This document shows positions 1-11,500 of a DNA stretch of 64,000 nucleotides, one piece after another (positions within the stretch are counted from its first letter, which is position 1; the number at the start of each line of letters is the position of its first letter). The position numbers and the translations under genes were made by a program. Source of the stretch: Clytia hemisphaerica (lineage: Eukaryota > Cnidaria > Hydrozoa > Leptothecata > Clytiidae); NCBI GenBank assembly GCA_902728285.1, contig CACVBU010000351.1, positions 1,763,642-1,827,641 on the forward strand. Direction: 5' to 3'. The notes beneath the pieces are model-generated. The model made no database searches. It saw only the letters and a program-made list of their open reading frames with translations, and was not told where the DNA came from.

Positions 1-262
1 GTGAATACCTGGGGCTGTTTTTTCCATGTTTTAAAAATTTTCATTTTTGAGGCCTGGTGACGAGTTTTCGCACCAAAACACGAAGCTTAAACTTTCAGTC
101 CCAAAAAAAATAGTTATTAGCATATTTTAAAGAATACTGAAATTATGTGTCTTACAAAGTTTACAATTGGGCTTCCAAATAATTTGAAAGATACTGAAGT
201 TGAGCCTAAACAATAGTTTTGACGTTTAAAACACAAACTATTGTAATTGTAATTTTATTTAG

Positions 263-2965
263 ATCCTGGAAGATAGTGGCTGTACCAATGAAGAAATATC
301 ATCGATCCTCAAAAGCTTCTTTGACCAAGCCATCCAAGCACATGACCCGGAGGCACATGGGTTTGGAAACGAAATTGAAATGAAAGGCAAAGAAGCACTG
401 ACAAATAAATTAACTGAAGCATGCACCTCTCCAACAGTAAGTACTACTTGTAAAAAAAGTCAAAACAATTGTTCACAGGAATGCTTGTTTTTAATTAATC
501 ACATTGTGTCAAAAGTTTGATTGTTTAGTGTCATGACACATGGTTTGCATGTTTTACTAGTACTTATTTATGTCCCTTTAACCCTATTTGGCACATCCCC
601 CTGTAAATTTATTTTTAAGGTTTTGAATTGCTGCTATTGTCTTAAAGTTTCAGAAGTTATATTTAGCCTCATTTTTAAAAATAATTTTTGTCAACCCACA
701 TTTGGTGAATTTTAAAAATTAAACCCAATTTTACAAGGTAAAAGGCTGGCTTTTTTTGAAAACTAGAATCTCTGATATCTTTCCAACCAATAAAGAAACA
801 GTTGAATTTTCTCAATATTATAGCATTATTCCCTCCCCCATTATTTTTTGCACATGTCAAAAAATGTGTTGGTTTCTTATGAAATAAGTTTTGGTATCCT
901 TGTGACTTGTCCGCGTATTTTACTATTGTTTCCATTTTTTTGTATTTATATCTGAATAATTTTTTTATCGGGTTGCTTATTCATTGTTTATTTTAGAAGT
1001 TTCCATGGTTGCGCATTAGTGCGCGCAACTGTTCTTCATGTGGAGAGGTGCTCATGTTTAACTACACGAAGATTTGTGAGGGGCTAAGCAATCAAACTCA
1101 CAAAAGTGTGAAGAAATTTATTGCCCAAAATGGGTGCATGAGGCGTACTCTGAAGTACTGGGTGGATGGTAAGCAAAAGCCGTGCTTCCATATCAAATTG
1201 GCTTCAATAGATGATGATATTGTCACAAAAATTAAAAGTAAGCTATGGTTTGAATTGTTACGTTTTATTACTTTTTTGAGAATTTTTCAGCACCCATTCA
1301 TACTATATTAAAAAGTTATACTGTTGGAAAGAAAAGTTTTTGCAGAATACTTTAATTGATTTAAAAATTGATTGAAATTTAAAAAAATGAACATTTTTCT
1401 ACTGGTTTAGAAATCACTCTTTACTCACCCGCGGACTAGAAACATACAATTTTTTACAGATGGCCTAGAAAAATCTAAATGAGAGAATTTAAAAAAGTAA
1501 AGTGTCCACATAATTTTGAGAGAGACTAAAGTTGACATTAACAATTTTTGTACCTATAAGGTATGTGTATGTATTATGATGAATTTTGCTCAAAAGGCTT
1601 GCGATAAAAGAATTGTTTATAATTGTTTATAAAAAGCCAACACAAATGAAACAGCCGACACAAATGAAACAGCCGACACAAATGAAACAGCCGACACAAA
1701 TGAAACAGCCAACACAAATGAAACAGCCAACACAAATGAAACAGCCACAATGAAACACACACAAATGAAACAGCCAACACAAATGAAACAGCCAACACAA
1801 ATGAAACAGCCGACACAAATGAAACAGCCGACACAAATGAAACAGCCAACACAAATGAAACAGCCAACACAAACGAAACAGCCAGTGCCAATGCAGGTAT
1901 ATTAAGATCCTCTCAATAATATTCCATAGTAGATATTTAAAAAGAAAGGATAGGTTTTTAGGATATATTATAGTTTTGATTTGAAGAATTAAGTTTAATG
2001 GAATTTTGATAAAATCGTACCAATTCTCATGAGTGTTTCTCATTTGAGATGAATCTTGTCAACTTTCTTTAGATGTCAGAGTTGGATGTGTAATCTAATC
2101 TGAGTATCTGAGTAAGTGTTTTATTTAATTTTTAGGTCATTGTGGCAAAAAGCGTCATTCACAAAGCACTGAGGAAAGTGCCAAAGTTACAAAAGGTAAT
2201 TACCGTATTCCGTCCATTAAAGCACCACCCTCTTACCTTAAGGGAAGAAATTTTCGCGAATTGAGCTCTCAAAAATTGCGTGTTTCGCGGAAGAAATTTT
2301 TGCGAATTAAATAAAAATACAACTGTTTCAATCATCCGTTTTGCAACAAAAAAATAAGTAAAGAGCAGTTGTCATACTACAAAATATGACTACAAAATGT
2401 ATTTAATCACTTTTAGATCCTTTTGTATACTTTAATATATACTTTGTATACTTAAAAGCGTAGAAAATGGGACAAGAAATAAGCAAATCAGGCCATCAAC
2501 ATGCTTGATCTTAAGATACTGCTGAACAACTAAGATCACTTATTTTGAGAGATTTCTAGCTAAAATTTTGAAGTTTTTGGAACAAATCTTTTTCTATATT
2601 TTACAAGTTTTGGATGATTTCAGTCATTCAATGGTTAGATTATGGTCTTTTAGGCCCAAAATTGAAAAAATCCAAAATCCCAGACCCCCAATTTTTCAAA
2701 AACTAATTTTTTTTGATTCGATTTGTCTTTTGAAACGTTAAAATGAGGGAGCATTTTTAGTTCTTGAGATAAAGGTTTTATTCCAATTTTTCACTTTCTG
2801 GGCTTTCGCTTCTCTAGGCTGGTCTCGCGCCATTCTAGCCTTGTTTTCTTTACATTCGATTATTCAGCATGTTGATTGTTTTATTTAGCCATGCGGCTGC
2901 TGAGAGACGACTTGTCGAAAAACGAAAATGTAACAGGAAAAAGAAGAAATACACATCAACATTAA
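263..2965 (+). CDS. Five-exon gene of unknown function (partial at 5' end)
   Basis: I built this from splice sites. Exons are about 263-436, 997-1237, 1637-1896, 2136-2195 and 2889-2965 (stop TAA 2963-2965). Each has an AG acceptor and a GT donor, mostly GTAAGT/GTAAGC-like, and the junction phases agree (0, 1, then 1 and 1 at the end). Exon 1 encodes an acidic helical stretch (starts ILEDSGCTNEEI). Exon 2 has a CxxCG pair (NCSSCGEVL) and a basic aromatic stretch. Exon 3 is mostly a hexapeptide repeat, TNETAD/TNETAN. The last two exons are short and basic (GHCGKKRHS, then MRLLRDDLSKNE). Inside exon 3 the repeat loses frame by one base, so strictly the exon ends out of phase with the best downstream frame; this is either an assembly slip in the minisatellite or a real break. 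More exons probably lie left of the window. I do not recognise the family. Confidence 0.5.
1637..1896 (+). repeat. 18-bp minisatellite inside an exon
   Basis: About 14 copies of an 18-bp unit, ACAAATGAAACAGCCRAC. On the plus strand it reads as TNETAD/TNETAN. A copy near 1745-1765 is rearranged and shifts the frame (227 bp instead of a multiple of 3 between the first and last unit). Two plus frames and several minus frames are open across the array, so the long minus-strand ORFs here are by-products. Confidence 0.9.
2229..2312 (+). repeat. Dispersed repeat, TTAAGGGAAGAAATTTTCGCG type
   Basis: The segment beginning TTACCTTAAGGGAAG, followed by AATTTTCGCGAA-like blocks, recurs at 33570-33840 in the same orientation. 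A related sequence lies at about 19085-19180 in reverse orientation. It sits in an intron of the first gene and looks like a short non-coding mobile repeat. Confidence 0.6.
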
Positions 2966-3689
2966 CGTTGGACATGGAGTTTTTATTTTTTTATCTTTGC
3001 ATTTCGGTGATTTTAACCCACTGTATAGTTTTATTTTTAACCCACGTATAGTTTTATTTTTTAACCCACTATATAGTTTTATTTTTCAACTTACTATGTA
3101 ATATAGTTTTTAAGCTTCTGTATATATCTTAAAAAAGAGACTAAAAATATACAAAATAATGATACTATTCAGGTAACTCTTTTTCCGCCACTAGCTCACC
3201 ATTTCGAGATAAAGTTAGGGCCAAAAATAACGCCAATCATAACAAAAGTTTAGGAACAAATTCCCCAACCAATTTTATAGAGAAACTTATTTAATGCCTT
3301 AATGGGATTATTGTTTTTAACCTTTTTTTTCGGCAAAAAAAGCATGAAATAAAAATTTCGCGATGATATAGAACTCACAAAACTTACGAAATCTTTTCAA
3401 ATATATATGGACTCGCAACTAAGGAGTGCTGCTAAGTCTTTGTGGGGATTATCCAAACACTCCAAGAATGACCTCAACAAATATTTTGATTTATTTTCCA
3501 CCTCTAAGCAAAACGCTAACCTAAATAAATCTTAATACTGGGTATCCAATATATGTTATATTTGACCCTCACACTTCTCCGTTGATAAAAAAATCTTCTC
3601 AACTTAACGTTTTGATCATTTTGTAAAGAACAAGCTGGATGCTGCTTGGACCTTCCTGATATGATGAAAGTTAGATAGAAATAAGGAGA
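2966..3689. other. No gene seen
   Basis: AT-rich sequence with three or four short imperfect repeats of an 'ACCCACTATATAGTTTTATTTTT' type around 3015-3100. No coding exon could be supported. Confidence 0.5.
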
Positions 3690-4440
3690 AAAGTGCCATT
3701 TTGCATCAGTGTGCAAAATTTCATGAAAAAATATAAAGTACAGCTCGAGAAATTCAAGCAATACCGTTTTATCCGGTGAAAATCGGCTGTTCCGGCGATT
3801 TTTAGAAAGTTCCGGCTTCGAAAATCAGTTTTATTGACAATTGAATCATGCTTAATGGTGGTCATTGTTATCAATAATGTTTTTAAGTGAAAAATCAAAG
3901 AAATGTTAGGAAAAAGTCAAATGAAAATCTGCAAAAACGGCGATTTCCGGCATGTTCTACTAGCCGAAAAAAATATTTCCCGAACAACCGGACACAATTA
4001 TTATTACGCGTCTTTTGGCAAAAAATTGAAAAAACTAATGATAAAATCTCGAGAAAATTCGAAAAAAATACTTTCTCCGTCATATTTCCGGCCCTCTAGC
4101 GACCGGAAAATATATTTTTTTGAAAATCGCAACCTCGATTCCAGGGCGAACGGTCGGCGGGTGTGCGGGAAAATGATGAGATGCAAATAGGCTATCTGGT
4201 AATAGGAAGCCTACCTAAGCGTCATATCTAATGTCAGAAAGCTTATCGCCCTGGGTACGAGGTTATGAAAATCGGGCTCCATCACATTTTGGGTATTACC
4301 ATTTTGCATCATTGTGCCAAAAATCAGAAAAAAACTAATGAGCTAATCCTGAGAAGAGCTGGTAACAGACGGACGAATGGACACAGGTTAATTTATAAGA
4401 CCTCCACGTAGGTCCAAAAAGACATTACGATAGAGTGCAT
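3690..4440 (+). repeat. Dispersed repeat, copy 1 (ends in 'GTAGGTCCAAAAA')
   Basis: The 3' part (about 4270-4425) runs from an ATCATTGTGCCAAAAAT-like block through AAACTAATGAG and GTAACAGACG to a CCTCCACGTAGGTCC end. The same order of blocks closes the repeat at 56330-57385, and a shorter related copy lies at 9240-9470. The conserved 3' end and variable 5' part resemble a non-autonomous retroelement or SINE. The short ORFs on both strands here are not conserved between copies. Confidence 0.55.
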
Positions 4441-6984
4441 GGCTCCGCCCCCCCTTATTTGGGGGGGTGTAAATCTTAAATTGGCCTAAAAGTGGGTGGG
4501 AGCTGTCTCATTTTTTAAACTCAGGGGGGACCTAAAAAAGTGGGGGGAGCTGAAGGGCTACACTAAAGTTCTGGGGGCTAATTAGAAAACTGTAAAATAC
4601 CCCCTCACTATTGTTTTGGTTAATAAGTTAAGGATTTTTCTATTGAACTTATCTCTTACATTCTATCAAAATGTAGGCTAAAATGGCAGATTTCTACCCT
4701 TAAAATTCCAAAATTTTCTCGTTGCCCAACCATGGTGGGCAACATTTATTTAAATTTTCAATTTGGACCCCCGACTTTTAATCCCAACCCGGGGCCCATG
4801 GTAGTTCAGGTTCTTGAAATTTATTATCATCGTGGCTTGTATAATCAGCATTTTGCCAAGATATGTAACCAAATATTTATGCATTTTTATGATGTACATG
4901 AATTCGTTCTTCTCTTCCTCAGTTGGTTGACGTGCCATGTTGATACGTAAAAAAAACTAGTAATAATACTACCAGAACTGACAGAAAGCCTTTTTTGGGA
5001 CCTGAGAAACCTAAATATTCGCGAAACTAAGACTGGCCTAAATACGTAATGTTTTCATTGAAATGTCAAAAGACTCAGAAGACAAAAGAATTAACAATGA
5101 AAATCCAGGAAAATTCCACAATAAACAATATAAATCCCTCTTAAATCGATCTTCCAGAGGCGCACATGCTTTTCGCAATCGTCAATTTTTATAATACAAT
5201 CAAAATTTTTGTTGATCGGTGTCATTTTGTCAAGAAAATAACAAATGAAAAATGACTTTCCTCAACAGCTGATGAAAAACGGGACTTCAAAACGCTACTT
5301 GCTAACTGCTTTAATGGGTGGAACTTCCCATACAATCGAAATTTGTGGTGGTTTGCTGGATCATAACAAAAACCAAAAGTGATTTTGCCCCATAAAATAT
5401 ATTCAAAAAGTGAATACAAAGAAATGTTCAACAACACAAAAACACTTTTACATTTTTGGGGACTCCCATTTTCTAACCTGCGACGAAGTCATCTCCTTGT
5501 CAATTCTCACGATGTAAGTAGACGTTTTTCCGCGAAGGGCCCTAGACCCGGCCGTTAGGCGCGGACGGGTTGAGGGGTCAGTCACGGTAACGTGAATTTA
5601 CAAACAAAATTTCCCGCCCTTCCCCAGACATCCCCCTTCCTTCCGTCACTTGTTCTGTGCTTGTTAAAGCAAGATAGATGTTCTTCCTTCGTTAATTTTT
5701 AATTTTTTAAGACAAAGAAAAACGAAAAGATTTATTTTATTTTATGCTTCACAAAAGATTTTTAAAATGTACATACTTATTATATATACCACATTTTGGT
5801 GATGAAAGAGACTATAATAAAAAAAAACTTTAATAAAACTGAAAGAAAAAAAGAATGTTCTTTTCTTTTAAATGAAATCGAGTGTTTCTATTTTTAAATG
5901 AAGACATTCTATTGTGAATTTATTCGAAAACTTCTTTGCAATCTTTTTGTTTGCAAAAAGAACAGGATGTCTTCATTTCACTTTCGTTTGCTGTTTAAAA
6001 CAAAACAACATTTAAGCTATACTTTCAAACCGCGTATACCATGGAAGTGCCACAAACTACGACCCCTATTATATGTATACGGCTATAGCCTTTAATGTTC
6101 CTAATATACTATTGGGCAGTCGTTTTGAACTTGTAAACAATGGATTAGAACGAACGTCCAAAGAGACGATACATGATTTATTGACAAATTGGAACTTGAT
6201 CAAAAAAGAGAAATTAAAAAAATTATTAGAATCCAATATTGTCAGATCAAATGTTATCTTCGTACGCGCCCACCGTACTACACCTTACAATGTATGGCGG
6301 TGTCTCCTGTGCTAAGAAAAACAAGAATTTTGCACTGTGCACTGGCACCATCACCCTCATTGTATCAGACAAAAGAGACACAACAACAAAATAACACAGT
6401 TTTAAAAAGTCATCACTTAATGCTAAAAATCTAAAATATTTCTAAGACATATATATAATAGCTGGCAACAAAATAAACTAACTGCTAAATGTTCAACAAA
6501 AAGAACACTTTAAAGTCATAAAAGCTAATGTTTAAAATATAATACACGGAAAAAGTTTAGAAATATCGTTCATCATTTTAAATATCAACAATGTTTCTCT
6601 ACAGTGCATTTTAAGATTTCTAGACCAAAATGTAATCTTAATCAGGATAAAAAAGAAAACCAGATTGCTTACAACGCAAGCATTCCTTTAGCCGATCACT
6701 CCACAAAACGCGGATGACTGGACAGGTGTTTTCTATGGCAACGTGACAAACTGAAATTTTTTCAAAATTAAGGAAGTGTCGAATTTTATAAATTTGCTGT
6801 AATGAAACATAGGTGAAATTCAAACTTTTGACTAATGTGTAGCTCAAAAAATCTAAAAATTTCAAGCAAAAAGTATTGAATATGAAAGCAACCGTCAATA
6901 ATATGTTCTGTTCGTGTCCACCGACCAACTCATCTTTCTGACCAGTTCTGGCTTGATCCATTGGAATTTAGATCTTAAAAAATC
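4441..6984. other. Non-coding stretch with G-rich and GC-rich islands
   Basis: No gene supported. A stretch at about 4440-4570 has five separated runs of five to seven G, or C on the other strand. A GC-rich block lies at about 5515-5590. Around 6265-6312 a short sequence (CACCGTAC...TATGGCGGTGT) resembles an end of the MITE at 13205-13362. The rest is plain AT-rich sequence. Confidence 0.4.
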
Positions 6985-7290
6985 CGATGAAATTTAATGA
7001 CCGACCGACCAAAATGACAATGAACTACTATTACTACTACTGCTACTACGCACTCATGGAAAATATTTTAAAAGAAGAAAGAAATTATAAGTGCATAAAG
7101 CTAGCCACCGAAATGGCCATGCTTATTCTAACCACCGAAATGGCCATGAACTACTACGCACTTATAGAAAAAAACTTTTAAAAGAAGAAAGAAATCATAA
7201 GTGCATAAAGCTAGCCACCGAAATGACCATGACCACATTCTTACTTTTTAATGACCGACCGACCGACTTGAAGATGTGCCAGGACATTGA
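6985..7290 (+). repeat. Local duplication around AAAGAAGAAAGAAAT / GCTAGCCACCGAAATG
   Basis: The block AAAAGAAGAAAGAAAT...AAGTGCATAAAGCTAGC is present twice (about 7066-7110 and 7181-7220). The phrase CCACCGAAATGRCCATG occurs three times. A TTTAATGACCGACCGACC phrase stands near both edges (6989 and 7248), like a short direct flanking repeat. The small ORFs here are produced by the repetition. Confidence 0.6.
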
Positions 7291-7669
7291 AGCAGAAAAA
7301 ATTATTGATGTAACACCAAAACAAATATGAACTAAGAAATGAAATATGAACTAAGAAATGAAATAAAAACAAATAGTAGGCAAAAAGGCAGTTAATTAAA
7401 AGTTAATCACAAAAAAGCCAACAAATGTATATTGTTTTCAAAATGTTTGGCCAACATGAGGAAAATACTCTTTCCCAAAACAATTAGCGATGAAAATTAT
7501 ATTTTGTATGAGGCGTTGAATCTGTCGTGAAAATTCCTCATATAATATTGATAAAAAAAGGCTTTTAAAGCAGAATTTCCTTCAAATTTATACTGCTTTT
7601 CTAAATCTTTTTATTTAGATATTGACCTATAAATCAAAGAGACTCTTATGCTAAAACTCTGGTTATATA

Positions 7670-7860
7670 TAAGTGATGTGATAAATATATACTTTTCTAT
7701 GTCGTTAAAAACCTAAAATAATTTTGCAGTATGATAAATATATACTTTTCTACGTCGTTAAAAACCAAAAATAATTTTGAGGTGTGATAAATATATACTT
7801 TTCTACGTCGTTAAAAACCCAAAATAATTTTGAGGTGTGATAAATATATACTTTTCTCTG
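7670..7860 (+). repeat. About 54-bp tandem repeat, 3.5 copies
   Basis: The unit GTGATAAATATATACTTTTC followed by TACGTCGTTAAAAACC and an AATAATTTTGAGG tail is repeated head to tail, starting near 7677, 7731 and 7785 with a partial copy near 7838. The copies differ at a few positions only. Confidence 0.85.
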
Positions 7861-8512
7861 TTGATAGAATTAAATACAAATAGCCAATGATTTGTGAAAG
7901 ACATAACAGCCTCTACTAAAAGAGGCATATACAACTAAATGTGTTAGTGTTAATCAAACAAAAGCAATTAAAATATAATACTAGGAAATAATAATAACAT
8001 ATAGCGCAATAAAATGTGTAAATAATAGTCAAACGTATAGAAAATTCCCTATAGTTAATACTAGTACCATGAGTTGATGGGGAGGGTGGAGAGCAAAAAT
8101 ATCCCAGGAATAGCTGTGAAGGACTGAAAAAAGAGGCTGAACAGGTACCATGTGCTCTTTAAATACTCATGAGAGTGAGACTGAGTGAAAGAGAGGCTGC
8201 CTAAAAGTGAAGCTACTACAAGAGCACAGATAAAAACATAAACACTATGAATCCAAAACCTGATACATCAGGCACTTAAACACCTCGAGTAGTAAACGAC
8301 ACAGGGTACCTGTCGTTGGTACATCTCAGTGCTTCTAAAACAAAACTAGCATGGGCTAGGACAAATTTAATTATTTCTAGGTTGACCGTATTTTTGATGA
8401 AATTCTACTGGACTCAACCAGAGTTTCAAAACGATATGAGGGATATTAATCATAGATTTGAAGCCGAATGTAAGTAAAGGAATATCTGCAAGTTACACCA
8501 TCTGTTCTTTCT
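7861..8512. other. No gene seen
   Basis: AT-rich sequence downstream of the stop codon of the minus-strand DDE-CXC gene; it could hold that gene's 3' untranslated region. I see no repeat or exon. Confidence 0.4.
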
Positions 8513-11500
8513 TCAGCCAAGGAGGTATCCCATTACTTTGAGTTTACCCTTGATTTGGTTTATCGTTTTAGCTTTCAGCATAAGGTCTTCTGTAGATAAT
8601 TTTTCTCCTGAGAAAAAGTTATAAGTTTTATGTATTTCTTCAACTTCATAACAACCATGAATTCGAAGCGTTAATTCAGAACTGACATACAAACACACCG
8701 TCTCATTTAATGACCAGGGTCCTTGACCAAGAGTCACAGAATTCTGTGTAGAAGAAACGTAATCTTCCGTTCTTTTCTTTTTGTAAGTTGTGTGAGAGTT
8801 CGTGGCTCTACTTTTAGATTCACACGAAGAATCCTTTCTTTTGTTGTTTTGACCAGCTGGGTTAAGACAGTTCAAGCACGAGCAATTGATGCAACTTAGC
8901 CCTAATTTCAAACATTTACATTTTGATTTCCGCTTTCCTTCAACATTGACACATCCAGAAACACATTTGCACCCTGAGGGATCCAGCACTACTTTCTTGT
9001 TATTTCGACAATTTCGACATTTGCATTGCATGCTGCACTCTTTGCCACTGCATACACAAGGGCATTTCCTCTTGCTTGTACTCTCTGTGCAGCCTTTTTT
9101 ACAGTGACAAGGAACTAAAAAATTGATAAATAAAATAAGCAACTTTGAATCAACATGCATGATGAAAATCATATGCTAAGATAACCACAGCAGGCATGTA
9201 AGAATTCAAAATAATCTTAAACAAACCTAAGAACAAGTAGTTCAACTCATTATGAAATCTCGAGGATATTTTCAGAATCTATTGACATAATCCAATTTTT
9301 CGGGCCATTTTTGGCTATAATCGGCAGTGAAAATTTTTTCCCCAAAAGAATCAGGTTCCATCATATGTTAGTTAGGGTATCCAGATAACCATATTTGTGC
9401 AAAAAATCCAAAAAAAACAAATGAACCAATTTCGAGAAAACCCTAAAAAACCTTTTAGTTGATACAAACTTTTTTGACTGGCTATTTCAATCAAATGGTT
9501 ATTGAAGACCAAAAAATATAAGTGAGCACAATTTTAATACGAAAATGTATCAACAAAGTAAACTTACCGTGAAGTTCCGATTCCGAAGTCAAATTTTCTA
9601 TCTTTTTAAGTGGTTTTGTTCCCATAATGCGTCTGTTCTCTGAATCATAAGACAAAATGATTGGTTTGTCTGTTAATTGATGTTCAGGGAGAATGGTAAA
9701 TACAGATAGTCGATAAAACGGTTGAATAACAATGATAGGTATTTTGAGTAAGTTACTGCACAAGTTGAGGATTTGAAATTGCTTGTCTTCATTCATTTCA
9801 TTGTGGTCTGCCACATCCAAATTCAAGCATGTATTTGAACTGAAACATATAGATAGTAGATAGTAAATTTTTCTACTTATGCTATATACTTGAAAAGTTA
9901 CAGGTATAATCACTATCACATTTCAAAATTTTCCTGAAAGTTTTATTAAGTTTGCAAATGTAGTTTCAGAAATATGGTCTTTTCCCTAAGATGAGTGAAA
10001 AATTACTTGTTTATAGAATTGACGTCAATATTTCATGGTTAAAATTGAAATTAAATATAATGTTTCAATGTTTCTACTTTCAACGATGTTGCTGATATGT
10101 CCATCCTGAATAGTAAACATCCAATCATTTCTTGGGTATGTCTTGTTAATGACAGGAAACAGTTCTCTTTTCAAACAGGTCTTGTAAGTTTGCACTGGAG
10201 ATATGCTTAGTATTTACTTAATTATTTTATCAAATTCAACCTGAATATGCTTATAACAGTTATGCTTATTTTGTGGTGGTTAGCTCAGTTGGTTTAATGC
10301 GCACCTTAAAAATACAAGGGTGAGTCAAGGTACAGGTTTGAGCCCTGGGGACTGTTACTGAAATCTCATAATACTTCTTCCTTCAAAACTTTAATCATCA
10401 AAAAGTCAAGTTTACAGCATAAGGATCTGATCCTTATGCTGTAAACTTGACTTTTTGATAAACAAGTTTTGAAAAAGATTTTCATTGAAAAAAAAATTAA
10501 CTGGGTACATCTGAAATTCCTTTATTTAATACTTTTTGAAATCTTACCTTATACACGATGAGTCTTCATCAACCAAGCCAGTCAAACCAATGCTTTTGAA
10601 GTATTGAACCAAAGGGCAATCAGTTTCAAAACTCACACTTTGATACAAGTGAACAATGATCATCTTTATAAAGTTGAGCCCCTCCATTGGATCTTGTTGG
10701 AGACCAAATGCACTGAGGTTGAATTCTAATTGTGTGTGTTGGCCGACAGTGCAAAGTGATGAGGATGCATTTGCTCTTCTGAATAAGAACTCTGGATTGA
10801 CATGTCTTAGCTTTATCATTTGCTCGACCGCAACCAGTGTTTTCACAATAACTTTAATTTGATCAAGTGCTTTTTCGATAACTACTTTCTCTTGTTCATT
10901 CTTTTGATTCAGTTGTGATGGTTTGTTTATCTGTTTCACAGAGTTCAGCATAGAATCTTCAATCTGACATACTGGATCCTTTTTGTCAAAATCAATATGT
11001 TCAGGAGGAAATACAGGGATAATTGAAACATTACATGTATGCGGCTTCCCATCGATCTTGCTGTTATGATAGTAGAACAGAACAAATAATATTGATTCCA
11101 TCAGTTCTGGACTTATAACAGTTGCACCTGAAATTCGAAATCATTAATTTTTATTACATTTTTGGCAGTACTACCTTATTTGTAGAAATTTTTGGATTGC
11201 GCATATTAATTTTGGCGCTCAAAAGATTTTGTTAATATGGTTTAACCTTTTCCACGCAGACTACGTATATATACGTTTCGAAAAGGTTGTTTTACCGGTA
11301 CCCAGTCTTTTGGCCATAACTCCTGACCACTTGAGATTTAAGGAAAAAACTTCTGCTATTTTTTGTAGCTGAGAAAATAAGAGCTTTCCAACTCCCCAAA
11401 AAGTTTGAGATAAAAAATTAAATTTGTCTTGCCTTCTTTTAGGGAAGAACCATGCAGGAACCCTACAAATGATATCTTAATCGTGGTGCCCTTGGTGATA

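Noticed and set aside
1574-2043. Two overlapping minus-strand ORFs (105 and 138 residues) over the 18-bp repeat
   Set aside because: Repeat by-products; the plus strand has splice sites with matching phase.
10275-10352. Functional tRNA gene
   Set aside because: A and B boxes are present, but no clean acceptor stem or anticodon arm can be drawn.
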